Assembly: GCA_021783935.1 (NCBI GenBank)
Contig: JAJXTK010000303.1
Location: 1 to 7,734 of the forward strand
From: Myxococcales bacterium
Lineage (GTDB): Bacteria > Myxococcota_A > Polyangia > Polyangiales > JADJMO01
Reading direction: 5' to 3'
Length of the DNA: 7,734 nt
Positions 1 to 5,558 of the stretch are shown here, one piece after another (positions within the stretch are counted from its first letter, which is position 1; each line of letters opens with the position of its first letter). Below the pieces are notes generated by a model. It did no database searches. It was given only the letters and a program-made list of their open reading frames with translations, and had not been told where the DNA came from. A program made the translations under genes and the position numbers.

Positions 1-371
1 TTGCCGAACTCCTTGTCCTGCTGGCGGGCCTTCTCGAGGTCCTTGGGGAGGTAGAAGATCTGGAAGCCGAGCTCCTCACCCACGTCGGCCTCGAGGCCGC
101 AGGCGAGCGCGTCGGCGTGCGAGACCTCGCTGCCGGGCTTCTCGACCGCAGCCTCGGTCACGGTCATGTACATGAAGAGGTCGATCTGCCCCGACTGCTC
201 GTCGAACTTCGCCTCGAGCTCGCGGTCCTCGCCGAACGCGTTGTGCGCGGCCTTCAGGATCGCCTGCTCGACGGTCTCCACGAGCACCTTGCGGTCGATG
301 CCCTTTTCCTTGGCGACCGCGTCGATCATCGTGGAGAGAGTGACGTCGCCCGTCCCCTGCTGCGTGTTCAT
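1..371 (-). CDS. nusA: Transcription termination/antitermination protein NusA, N-terminal part (cut by window edge)
   Basis: NusA binds RNA polymerase and modulates pausing, intrinsic termination and antitermination in the cytoplasm. About 123 residues are visible and cover the N-terminal RNA-polymerase-binding domain. Typical stretches are IDAVAKEKGIDRKVLVETVE near the start, a central LFMYMTV strand, and the VGEELGFQIFYLPKDLEKAR end seen in deltaproteobacterial NusA. The S1 and KH domains lie outside the window. Two adjacent ATG codons exist, at 374-372 and 371-369. The second is preferred because the upstream GAGAAGG (383-377) is 5 nt from it but only 2 nt from the first. Either start overlaps the rimP stop (TGATG or ATGATG), so the gene is translationally coupled to rimP, the usual order of this operon. 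The identification is firm; only the exact start is open. Confidence 0.97.
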   Translation of the reverse strand, partial: MNTQQGTGDVTLSTMIDAVAKEKGIDRKVLVETVEQAILKAAHNAFGEDRELEAKFDEQSGQIDLFMYMTVTEAAVEKPGSEVSHADALACGLEADVGEELGFQIFYLPKDLEKARQQDKEFG

Positions 372-1066
372 CATGACCTTCTCGCGTGGTGATGGACGTC
401 CGAGGCGCTCGTCTGCCCCGGTTCGTTCGCGCGGTCGGGCTCCCCGCCCGACGCGCGCTTGGGAGCCTTCTTGCCGGGCTTCGGCTTGGGCGCCGCCTCG
501 TACACGAGGCTGGCCTTCTGCACGCTCGCCTGCGGGATGACGACCTCGCCGAGGTCGTCGTCGGCGAAGCGGACCTCGCGCTCGTCGGCGGCGACGATCA
601 CGCCCTTGTAGCCGCGGCGGGCCGGGTGCTCTTCGAGCGCGTCCGCGAGGTGCACGCGCGCACGAAAGCCCGCGAAGCGCGCGAAATCCGCCGGCTTGAC
701 CAGCGGTCGTTCCAGGCCGGGGCTCGAGACCTCTAGGTGGTAGGCGTGATCGATGACCTCGTGCACGTCGAGCGCGGCGCTCACGTCGCGGCTGATCGCC
801 GTGCAGTCCTCGAGCGTGACCCCGCCGATCGACAGCCGCGGATCGTGGCCGAGGCGCTCGACGTAGAGGCGCAAGACCCAGCCGACCGGCTCGCGCCGGA
901 GCTCGACCGAGACAAGCTCGCAGCCATGCACCGCCGCGATCGGCTCGACGATCCCTCGGACGTGCTCTACCGCGCGTCCCGCACCGGCCTGCGGGGCGCT
1001 CGCGTCCGACGCCGCGACAGGCGGCGGTGCGCGGCGGGGGCGATCGTGAGAGAACGGCTTGGGCAC
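371..1066 (-). CDS. rimP: Ribosome maturation factor RimP
   Basis: RimP assists late assembly of the 30S ribosomal subunit. From the GTG at 1066 the product is 231 residues. The family core runs from about residue 31 to 190. It holds the N-terminal domain with VEHVRGIVEPIAAVHGCELV and the hallmark HAYHLEVSSPGLERPL (about 107-122), followed by the Sm-like C-terminal domain with YKGVIVAADEREVRF and DLGEVVIP. Bacterial RimP is usually about 150-160 residues. Here an Arg/Pro/Ala-rich head of about 30 residues and a basic, low-complexity tail (about 192-231, KPKPGKKAPKR then Ser/Asp/His-rich) are added. The frame stays open back to a TTG at 1108, but that codon lies inside the leader terminator, so the GTG is preferred even though no clear Shine-Dalgarno precedes it. 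The stop overlaps the nusA start, consistent with the classical rimP-nusA operon. Confidence 0.95.
   Translation of the reverse strand: MPKPFSHDRPRRAPPPVAASDASAPQAGAGRAVEHVRGIVEPIAAVHGCELVSVELRREPVGWVLRLYVERLGHDPRLSIGGVTLEDCTAISRDVSAALDVHEVIDHAYHLEVSSPGLERPLVKPADFARFAGFRARVHLADALEEHPARRGYKGVIVAADEREVRFADDDLGEVVIPQASVQKASLVYEAAPKPKPGKKAPKRASGGEPDRANEPGQTSASDVHHHARRS
377..383 (-). promoter_or_regulatory. Ribosome binding site of nusA
   Basis: GAGAAGG on the minus strand lies inside the last codons of rimP. It ends 2 nt before the ATG at 374 and 5 nt before the ATG at 371, which favours the second ATG as the real start. Confidence 0.6.
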
Positions 1067-1089
1067 GTGGTGACGTCGATGCTTCGGCG

Positions 1090-1118
1090 AAAAAAAAGCG
1101 GGTCCCAAAGGGGCCCGC
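1090..1118 (-). terminator. Intrinsic terminator/attenuator in the rimP leader
   Basis: Read on the minus strand, GCGGG (1118-1114) pairs with CCCGC (1102-1098). A C-A mismatch follows, then three further C-G pairs and a UUU loop. Eight U residues follow immediately (1097-1090). This is a well-formed Rho-independent terminator pointing towards rimP, only 23 nt before its probable GTG start. No minus-strand gene lies upstream for it to terminate, so it most likely attenuates the rimP-nusA operon. Confidence 0.75.
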
Positions 1119-1161
1119 TCGGGTCTCCCCTTCCGGTGGCCGAGAGACCCTCCGGAGGCGC
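1090..1161 (-). ncRNA. Putative rimP-nusA attenuator leader RNA
   Basis: This stretch of about 70 nt lies between a candidate promoter and the U-tract terminator. It holds a 7-bp perfect stem, GGGTCTC (1150-1144) with GAGACCC (1127-1121), around a 16-nt loop, followed directly by the terminator hairpin. CCC at 1123-1121 could instead pair with GGG at 1116-1114, a 10-nt segment that would take one arm from each hairpin, so the folds may be mutually exclusive. Attenuator leaders before rimP-nusA-infB have been proposed computationally in other proteobacteria (the rimP leader), and E. coli NusA autoregulates its operon. Whether this RNA belongs to that class is inference. Confidence 0.5.
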
Positions 1162-1166
1162 GGCGT

Positions 1167-1194
1167 AGGGTACACGAATCGCCGATGCAATCAA
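1167..1194 (-). promoter_or_regulatory. Candidate sigma70-type promoter for rimP-nusA
   Basis: On the minus strand TTGATT (1194-1189) and TACCCT (1172-1167) are separated by 16 nt. The -35 matches 4 of 6 consensus bases. The -10 matches 3 of 6 but keeps the first T, the A and the last T. A start near 1160 would give a leader that contains the hairpin and terminator described for this region. It is a weak call by eye in GC-rich DNA. Confidence 0.35.
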
Positions 1195-1254
1195 GGGCGC
1201 CGAGCGTGCATTGGCAGATGCGCGGTGACCCCGGCTACCCTGCCGCGAGCGTCG

Positions 1255-1869
1255 ATGCCTCCGAAGCCCCATCGTCCCGGACGAAAACGCTGGCGCTGGG
1301 GCATCGTGCTCGGCCTCGTGTGCCTCGGTGGTGGCTGCCGGAGAAGGGGCGCGCCGTCGGCCGACGCAGGGCCGGCCGCGTCGGCGTCGGCGTCGGCGTC
1401 GGTCGGGGCGGGGGCGGCGTCCGCGGCGGCGGCTTCCAGCGAGACGCCGTGGCTGCTCGCGCGCGACGGCGATCCGCTCGAGCTCGCGCGCCTCTGCGAC
1501 GCCGTCGGGGCGACCGGGCTCGCCGACGTGCTCGAGGACGCGAGCGCGTCGCCGGACGATCGATCCACGGCGCTGCGGGCGCTCGCCTTCGCCGAGGATC
1601 CGACCCCTGGGCTCGACGCGGCTTGCAGGCTCGTGGCCGCCGGGTCGGTCGAGTCGTCGACGCTCGCCCTGCAGACGCTCGTGCAGGTCGCGCCTCGTCG
1701 CAAGCCGATCGAGGAGGTCGAAGGGGGCGCGTGGCGACGCTGCGGCGAGGCCGTCCTAGCGCTCCTCGACAAGACGCACGATCCGACGCGCCGCGCGCTC
1801 GCCATCCGCGCCGCCCGCGCGATCGCCGAGCGCGACGCGCTCGATCCGAAGCGGATCCCGGAGCGCTGA
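1255..1869 (+). CDS. Putative lipoprotein with Ala/Ser linker and alpha-helical repeat-like domain
   Basis: I do not recognise a named family. From the ATG at 1255 the product is 204 residues. It begins with a basic region (PKPHRPGRKRWRW), then a hydrophobic stretch (about 15-27) ending in LGGGC with Cys28, so export and probably lipidation are likely. The lipobox is imperfect because Leu sits at -4 rather than -3. A Gly/Ala/Ser linker follows (about 36-62), typical of myxobacterial surface lipoproteins. The remainder (about 66-204) is helical, with HEAT/Armadillo-like alternation such as DDRSTALRALAFAED and DPTRRALAIRAARAIAERDA, which suggests a protein-binding domain rather than an enzyme. 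The frame is open further upstream, and a GTG at 1225 would add 10 residues, but the ATG best places the signal sequence. It stands alone, divergent from rimP and convergent with the next gene. Confidence 0.85.
   Translation: MPPKPHRPGRKRWRWGIVLGLVCLGGGCRRRGAPSADAGPAASASASASVGAGAASAAAASSETPWLLARDGDPLELARLCDAVGATGLADVLEDASASPDDRSTALRALAFAEDPTPGLDAACRLVAAGSVESSTLALQTLVQVAPRRKPIEEVEGGAWRRCGEAVLALLDKTHDPTRRALAIRAARAIAERDALDPKRIPER
1378..1401 (+). repeat. (GCGTCG)x4 microsatellite
   Basis: Four perfect copies of the hexamer GCGTCG encode Ala-Ser repeats in the linker of the putative lipoprotein. Copy-number slippage would change linker length without shifting the frame. Confidence 0.85.
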
Positions 1870-1886
1870 GCGGGCCGCGCGCCCGC
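1870..1886. terminator. GC hairpin between convergent genes, possible bidirectional terminator
   Basis: GCGGGC (1870-1875) and GCCCGC (1881-1886) form a perfect 6-bp stem around CGCGC. The hairpin begins right after the TGA of the upstream plus-strand gene and ends 2 nt before the stop of the minus-strand gene. No U-tract exists on either side, so intrinsic termination is uncertain. Confidence 0.35.
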
Positions 1887-1888
1887 CG

Positions 1889-2266
1889 CTACTTCACGAC
1901 GTCCATGAAGTCGTCACAGAGCTTCTTCGAGCCGAGCGCGCAGACCTTCATCATGTTGGCCGCGACCGACTCCTCGAGCTTCTTCTTGGTCTCGTCCTTG
2001 ATTTGGAAGCCGCGCGCGTCCTTGATCGAGTCGTACCTGCGCTGGAGGTCGGGCTTCTGGGCGTCGAGCACCTTGGCGGCCGCGGCGTCTGCGTCTTCGC
2101 CCTTGGCGCTCGCCCCCTTGAAGGCCTTCACGACGTCGCTCGCGACCGAGCTCTGTTGATCGATGAAGGCCTCGACCTCCGCGTCTCGGCTGCAGCCGGC
2201 GCCGACGAGCGCGACGACGAGCGTCAGCGCGACGGAGATCCCCTGGTCTGGACGATGCTCGCTCAT
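1889..2266 (-). CDS. Small putative lipoprotein of unknown function
   Basis: The product is 125 residues and I recognise no family. It starts with a short polar segment (MSEHRPDQG), then a hydrophobic core SVALTLVVALVGAGC with Cys25 as a probable lipidation site; the lipobox GAGC is non-canonical at -3. The mature part is strongly helical and rich in Lys, Asp and Ala. Two further Cys (109 and 117, in MMKVCALGSKKLCDDFMDVVK) could form a disulfide in the periplasm. The frame extends to a GTG at 2287, but the ATG at 2266 is preferred. GGGGGAG (2282-2276) lies 9 nt before it and a second GGAG is even closer. The gene is convergent with the preceding lipoprotein gene and divergent from glpK across 131 nt, so no operon partner is visible here. 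Confidence 0.85.
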   Translation of the reverse strand: MSEHRPDQGISVALTLVVALVGAGCSRDAEVEAFIDQQSSVASDVVKAFKGASAKGEDADAAAAKVLDAQKPDLQRRYDSIKDARGFQIKDETKKKLEESVAANMMKVCALGSKKLCDDFMDVVK

Positions 2267-2346
2267 GGCTCCGTGCTCCCCCGTCACGCTCGCCCGCTCC
2301 TGCCCATTCGGGGCGCGCCGATGCTAGCCCCCGCGGCGCGCTCCCC

Positions 2347-2363
2347 GCGCGCGAAAAGCGCGC
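2347..2363. other. GC hairpin in the glpK upstream region
   Basis: GCGCGC (2347-2352) and GCGCGC (2358-2363) flank a GAAAA loop, giving a 6-bp stem about 35 nt before the glpK ATG. It could be an operator-like inverted repeat or a leader hairpin, or simply chance in alternating GC sequence. Otherwise the 131-nt gap between the divergent genes shows no promoter I would defend. Confidence 0.25.
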
Positions 2364-2397
2364 CGCGCTGCGTGAGCGGGACGTACGATGCGCCGCC

Positions 2398-3900
2398 ATG
2401 GGTGACCTCATCCTCGCGATCGATCAAGGGACGACGGGCAGCACGGCGCTCGTGCTCGATGCGAATGGGCACGCGCGTGGCCGTGCGAACGTAGAATTCC
2501 CGCAGCACTTCCCGAAGCCGGGGTGGGTCGAGCACGAGCCCGAGGAGATCTGGGCCAGCGTGCGCACTGCGGTCGAGCGTGCCCTCGCGGCCGGCGCAGC
2601 CAAGACGAACGACATCGGCGCGATCGGCATCACCAACCAACGCGAGACGACCGTCGTGTGGGAGCGCGCGAGCGGGCGGCCGATCCATCGCGCGATCGTG
2701 TGGCAGGACCGGCGCACCGCCGAGCGCTGCGCGGCGCTGAAGGCCGAGGGGCAAGAGGCGCGCGTGCGCGCCAAGACGGGGCTGGTGCTCGACCCGTATT
2801 TCTCGGGCACCAAGATCGCGTGGCTGCTCGACCACGTCGAGGGGGCCCGTGCGCGCGCCGAGCGCGGAGAGCTCGCCTTCGGCACGATCGAGACGTTCCT
2901 CGTCCATCGCCTCACGGGCGGCGCCGCGCACGTGACCGACGTGACCAACGCCTCGCGCACGCTCCTGCTCGACCTCGACCGCCTCGCGTGGGACGAGGGG
3001 ATGTGCGGCCTGCTCGGCGTGCCGGCCGCGATGTTGCCGCGGGTCGTGGGGTGCGCGGAGGTCGTCGGCACGACGCGCGGGCTCGGCTGGCTCCCCGACG
3101 GCATCCCGATCGCCGGGCTCGCTGGCGATCAGCAATCGGCGCTGTTCGGCCAGACGTGCTTCGCCAAGGGGGACGTCAAGTGCACCTATGGGACGGGGGC
3201 GTTCGTGCTGATGAACGTCGGTGCCCACCCGGTCGCGTCGAAGAGCGGCCTGCTCGCGACGGCGGCTTGGCAGCTGCGCTCGGGCGAGGCGGCCACCTAC
3301 GCGCTCGAGGGCTCGGCCTTCATCGCGGGGGCCGCGGTGCAGTGGCTGCGCGACGGGCTTGGCCTCATCACGGCCGCGCCGGAGATCGAGCCCCTCGCGC
3401 GCTCGGTGCCCGACGCCGGCGGCGTGGTGTTCGTGCCGGCGCTCGTGGGGCTCGGGGCGCCGTACTGGGACCCGGACGCGCGGGGCCTGCTCACCGGCCT
3501 CACGCGCGGCACGACGAAGGCGCACGTCGCGCGCGCGACGCTCGAGGCCATCGCAAATGAGGTGACCGATCTCATCGAGGCGATGTCGGCAGACGCGGGG
3601 GCGGCCGTGGCGCGCTTGCGCGTCGACGGCGGGGCGAGCGCCAACGGCCTCTTGCTCGAGCTGCAGGCAGCGCTGGCCGGCGTGCGGGTCGAACGGCCGC
3701 GTGACGTCGAGACGACCGCGCGCGGCGCAGCGATGCTGGCCGCGCTCGGGGTCGGCTTGGTGAAGGGGCTCGAGCAGTTGCGCCCGTGGTCGGCGCCGGA
3801 TGCGAGCTTCGAGCCGCAGGCGTCGCTCGAGACCGAGCCGGGCGGGCGCGAGGCGGCGCGAAGCGCCTGGAAGCGTGCGGTCGCGCGGGCGCGGGGGTAG
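2398..3900 (+). CDS. glpK: Glycerol kinase
   Basis: GlpK phosphorylates glycerol with ATP to sn-glycerol-3-phosphate in the cytoplasm, feeding lipid synthesis and, after oxidation, glycolysis. The 500-residue length is normal for this FGGY-family kinase. Visible motifs are the first phosphate loop DQGTTGSTA (9-17), GITNQRETTVVW (77-88) with glycerol-contacting Arg82 and Glu83, LDPYFSGTK (131-139) with Tyr134, GLAGDQQSALFGQ (240-252) with catalytic-base Asp244, YGTGAF (264-269), GLGAPYWDPDARG (351-363) and VDGGASANG (409-417). These match the E. coli active-site set (R83, E84, Y135, D245) at an offset of one. The position matching E. coli Arg236, which binds fructose-1,6-bisphosphate, is Gly235, so inhibition by that effector may be absent. 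The C-terminal segment that binds IIA-Glc in enterics is also not evident. The ATG at 2398 fits the family start. No glpF or glpD is adjacent. Confidence 0.98.
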   Translation: MGDLILAIDQGTTGSTALVLDANGHARGRANVEFPQHFPKPGWVEHEPEEIWASVRTAVERALAAGAAKTNDIGAIGITNQRETTVVWERASGRPIHRAIVWQDRRTAERCAALKAEGQEARVRAKTGLVLDPYFSGTKIAWLLDHVEGARARAERGELAFGTIETFLVHRLTGGAAHVTDVTNASRTLLLDLDRLAWDEGMCGLLGVPAAMLPRVVGCAEVVGTTRGLGWLPDGIPIAGLAGDQQSALFGQTCFAKGDVKCTYGTGAFVLMNVGAHPVASKSGLLATAAWQLRSGEAATYALEGSAFIAGAAVQWLRDGLGLITAAPEIEPLARSVPDAGGVVFVPALVGLGAPYWDPDARGLLTGLTRGTTKAHVARATLEAIANEVTDLIEAMSADAGAAVARLRVDGGASANGLLLELQAALAGVRVERPRDVETTARGAAMLAALGVGLVKGLEQLRPWSAPDASFEPQASLETEPGGREAARSAWKRAVARARG

Positions 3901-4008
3901 AAGACCAGAGGGGCGGCGCGCGGCCACGCGTCGACCTGGGGCGAGCCTTTCGCCTCGTGGGCGCCGCGTCCGCCCGCCTGGAACGCGCACGCCCCGCCTG
4001 CTTATGCC

Positions 4009-4013
4009 GGAGA
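4009..4013 (+). promoter_or_regulatory. Ribosome binding site of the UPF0158 gene
   Basis: GGAGA is followed by 5 nt and then the ATG at 4019. It falls inside the coding frame if the earlier ATG (4004) were used, which argues for the second ATG as the start. Confidence 0.6.
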
Positions 4014-4018
4014 TCTTC

Positions 4019-4801
4019 ATGGACAACGCACCCACGCCCGCCGAGCCGAGCGGCTCCCCGGTCGCGACGACGTCGAGCGCGCCGCCGCCCGAGGAGGCGC
4101 CGCTTCGGGACGTGCCGATCGACTGGGAGGCCCTCGAGGACGCCTTCGAGAACAACGCGCCGGAGGTCCACAGCTACCTGCAGCTCTCCACGGGCGAGGT
4201 GATCCGCGTGGTCGACGGCGTGGCGGACCCTCAGATGCACGCCCGCATCGCCGCGGATCCGAGCTACTTGCGCGTCGATCCGGTGAGCTCGCGCGAGCAA
4301 TATCGGTGGATGGAGCGCTTCATCCCGCTGGTCGAGAGCACCGAGCTGCGCGGGCGCCTCAACCAGGCGATCGACGGCAAGGGGGCGTTTCGACGCTTCA
4401 AGGACGTGCTGATGACGCACGTGGAGGAGCGCGAGCGCTGGTTCACCTATCGCAGCGAGCGCCTGCGCACGTTCATGGACGCTTGGCTCGCCGCCCACAA
4501 GCTCCGCGCCGTGCCGCGGCCCGCGTGGTCCGTGGCGCCGGCCGAGAGCCCCGCCGACGAGGCGCAAGCCGCGGCGCCTCGCGAGCACAAGCGACGCGGT
4601 GCCGAGGCCGCGCGACGAGCGATCCGCGACGCCGCCGAGTCGCTAGGCCCGCGTGACCTCGAGGCGCTGCTCGCGTTCGCGGAGTTCCTCCGCGCGCGTC
4701 GCGTCGCCCAGGCGGCGCGCGCGTCCGAGGGCGAGCCGGCGGACGAGGACGCGCGTCCGTCGCCGTCGGACCAGGAGCTGGACGCCGCGGAGGACCGTTG
4801 A
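4019..4801 (+). CDS. UPF0158-family protein with long C-terminal extension
   Basis: The central part (about residues 33-160) has the pattern of the UPF0158 family, whose molecular function is unknown. It shows DWEALEDAFENNAPEVHSYL, then STGEVIRVVDG, then EQYRWMERFI followed by LRGRLNQAIDGKGAFRRFKD with the signature GxGAFRRFKD, and a closing WFTYRSERLRTFMDAWL. Most members I know are about 140-170 residues. This one is 260, with a Pro/Ala-rich head of about 30 residues and a tail of about 95 residues. The tail ends in a helix, LGPRDLEALLAFAEFLRARR (about 209-228), and an acidic terminus. The ATG at 4019 is chosen over the in-frame ATG at 4004 because GGAGA (4009-4013) sits 5 nt before it. The stop codon overlaps the next gene's possible TTG start, so it probably leads a four-gene transcript. 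No signal peptide or membrane segment is seen. Confidence 0.88.
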   Translation: MDNAPTPAEPSGSPVATTSSAPPPEEAPLRDVPIDWEALEDAFENNAPEVHSYLQLSTGEVIRVVDGVADPQMHARIAADPSYLRVDPVSSREQYRWMERFIPLVESTELRGRLNQAIDGKGAFRRFKDVLMTHVEERERWFTYRSERLRTFMDAWLAAHKLRAVPRPAWSVAPAESPADEAQAAAPREHKRRGAEAARRAIRDAAESLGPRDLEALLAFAEFLRARRVAQAARASEGEPADEDARPSPSDQELDAAEDR

Positions 4802-5517
4802 GCGTGCGCGGCGCCGTGCGGTTCGCGTTCGCAGCCGGGCTCGTCGCGCTCGGCGTCGTGGGCGAGGCGCGCGCGACGACCGTCGACCGCACCGTCGCTC
4901 GCTTCCTCGACCCCGAGGCATCGAGCGCGACGGGCGCACGACGCTTCGTTTCGATGCGCGAGCTCGTCGTCGAGGCGCACCTCGCGGCGTTCGAGCGGAC
5001 CACCGTGACGCCGGCGGGCGCGCTCGACGAGCGGACGTCGCGCGCGGCATTCGAACGCCACGTCATCGAGGCGCTGCTCGGCGAGCGAGCCCTGCCGCCG
5101 GCCGCCGAGGCGCGCGTCGAGGAGCTCGCCGCCGAGGCACGCTGGGTCGAGGTCGTCGAGGTCGGCGGCGAGGCGCGCTTCGCCATGGCGATCGAGCAGG
5201 CTTCGGGCTCCAAGGACGGCGCGGCGGCCGAGCTCGCGACGATCTTCCGGCGGCGTGCGCGCGCCGAGCTGTACCTCGAGGTCGCCGTCTCGCAGGCCGT
5301 TCGGCCGAGCGACGACGACCTCAAGTCCGCCTTCGCGAGCGCCCCCGAGCCGATCTCGAAGCTCGGCTTCGAAGCTGCGCTCCCGCTCTTGCGCGCGTAC
5401 GTGCGGAGCCTGCACCTGCGCGATCTCGCGCAGTCGTACTATCAGGCCGTCAAAGGCCGCCTCCACCTCGAGATCGTCAACCCTTCGACCGTCAACCCTT
5501 CGACCGTCAACCGCTAG
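4798..5517 (+). CDS. Exported alpha-helical protein of unknown function, weakly SurA N-domain-like
   Basis: No family is recognised with confidence. The product is 239 residues from the TTG at 4798, which overlaps the preceding TGA. A GTG at 4804 is an alternative, giving 237 residues. GGAGG (4789-4793) lies 4 nt from the TTG and 10 nt from the GTG. A clear signal peptide (RGAVRFAFAAGLVALGVVG) ends with ARA at residue 26, predicting release into the periplasm. The rest is charged and helical. The order of a SMRELVVEAHLAAFER segment, an ALDERTSRAAFERHVIEALL segment, and later ARAELYLEVAVSQAVRPSDDDLKSAF loosely recalls the chaperone part of SurA/PpiD-type foldases, but no parvulin prolyl isomerase domain is present. 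That likeness is only an inference. The C-terminus carries VNPST repeats. Tight packing with the UPF0158 gene and a 41-nt gap to the aminotransferase suggest one transcript. Confidence 0.85.
   Translation: MSVRGAVRFAFAAGLVALGVVGEARATTVDRTVARFLDPEASSATGARRFVSMRELVVEAHLAAFERTTVTPAGALDERTSRAAFERHVIEALLGERALPPAAEARVEELAAEARWVEVVEVGGEARFAMAIEQASGSKDGAAAELATIFRRRARAELYLEVAVSQAVRPSDDDLKSAFASAPEPISKLGFEAALPLLRAYVRSLHLRDLAQSYYQAVKGRLHLEIVNPSTVNPSTVNR
5476..5512 (+). repeat. 15-nt in-frame tandem repeat at the 3' end of the exported-protein gene
   Basis: GTCAACCCTTCGACC occurs twice without mismatch (5476-5490 and 5491-5505), followed by a partial third copy GTCAACC (5506-5512). It encodes VNPST-VNPST-VN just before the stop. 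The multiple-of-three unit means copy-number change alters only tail length. Confidence 0.95.
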
Positions 5518-5547
5518 CGTCTGTCTCGCGTCGCCCTCGGCGGCGCG

Positions 5548-5554
5548 AAGAGGA
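5548..5554 (+). promoter_or_regulatory. Ribosome binding site of the aminotransferase gene
   Basis: AAGAGGA is followed by 4 nt and then the ATG at 5559. It is among the clearest Shine-Dalgarno sequences in the window and fixes the start although the frame is open far upstream. Confidence 0.7.
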
Positions 5555-5558
5555 ACGA

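Noticed and set aside
1211..1241. TTGGCA followed by TACCCT on the plus strand as a promoter, including a sigma54-type reading
   Set aside because: Spacing of 19 nt is too long for a good sigma70 match, and no GC doublet falls at the required distance from GG for sigma54.
1027..1254. A 76-residue upstream extension of the first lipoprotein gene
   Set aside because: It would run through the rimP leader and bury the signal sequence in the interior; the ATG at 1255 gives a normal export signal.
1067..1254. A tRNA gene ahead of rimP, as metY in E. coli
   Set aside because: No cloverleaf arms or T-loop GTTCRA-like sequence were found on either strand; the paired elements are better explained as a leader hairpin and terminator.
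3901..4018. Short GC stems (for example GGCGA with TCGCC) after glpK as a terminator
   Set aside because: The stems are only 4-5 bp and lack a U-tract; they are expected by chance at this base composition, and I see nothing else in this gap.
2284..4155. A 623-residue open frame on the minus strand across glpK
   Set aside because: It is antisense to an unmistakable glycerol kinase, is Arg/Ala/His-rich, shows no family motif, and is the expected by-product of GC-rich third positions.
4653..5558. A long upstream extension of the aminotransferase frame
   Set aside because: The extension is Arg-rich shadow sequence over the UPF0158 and exported-protein genes; the ATG at 5559 has a good ribosome binding site and begins the recognisable protein.
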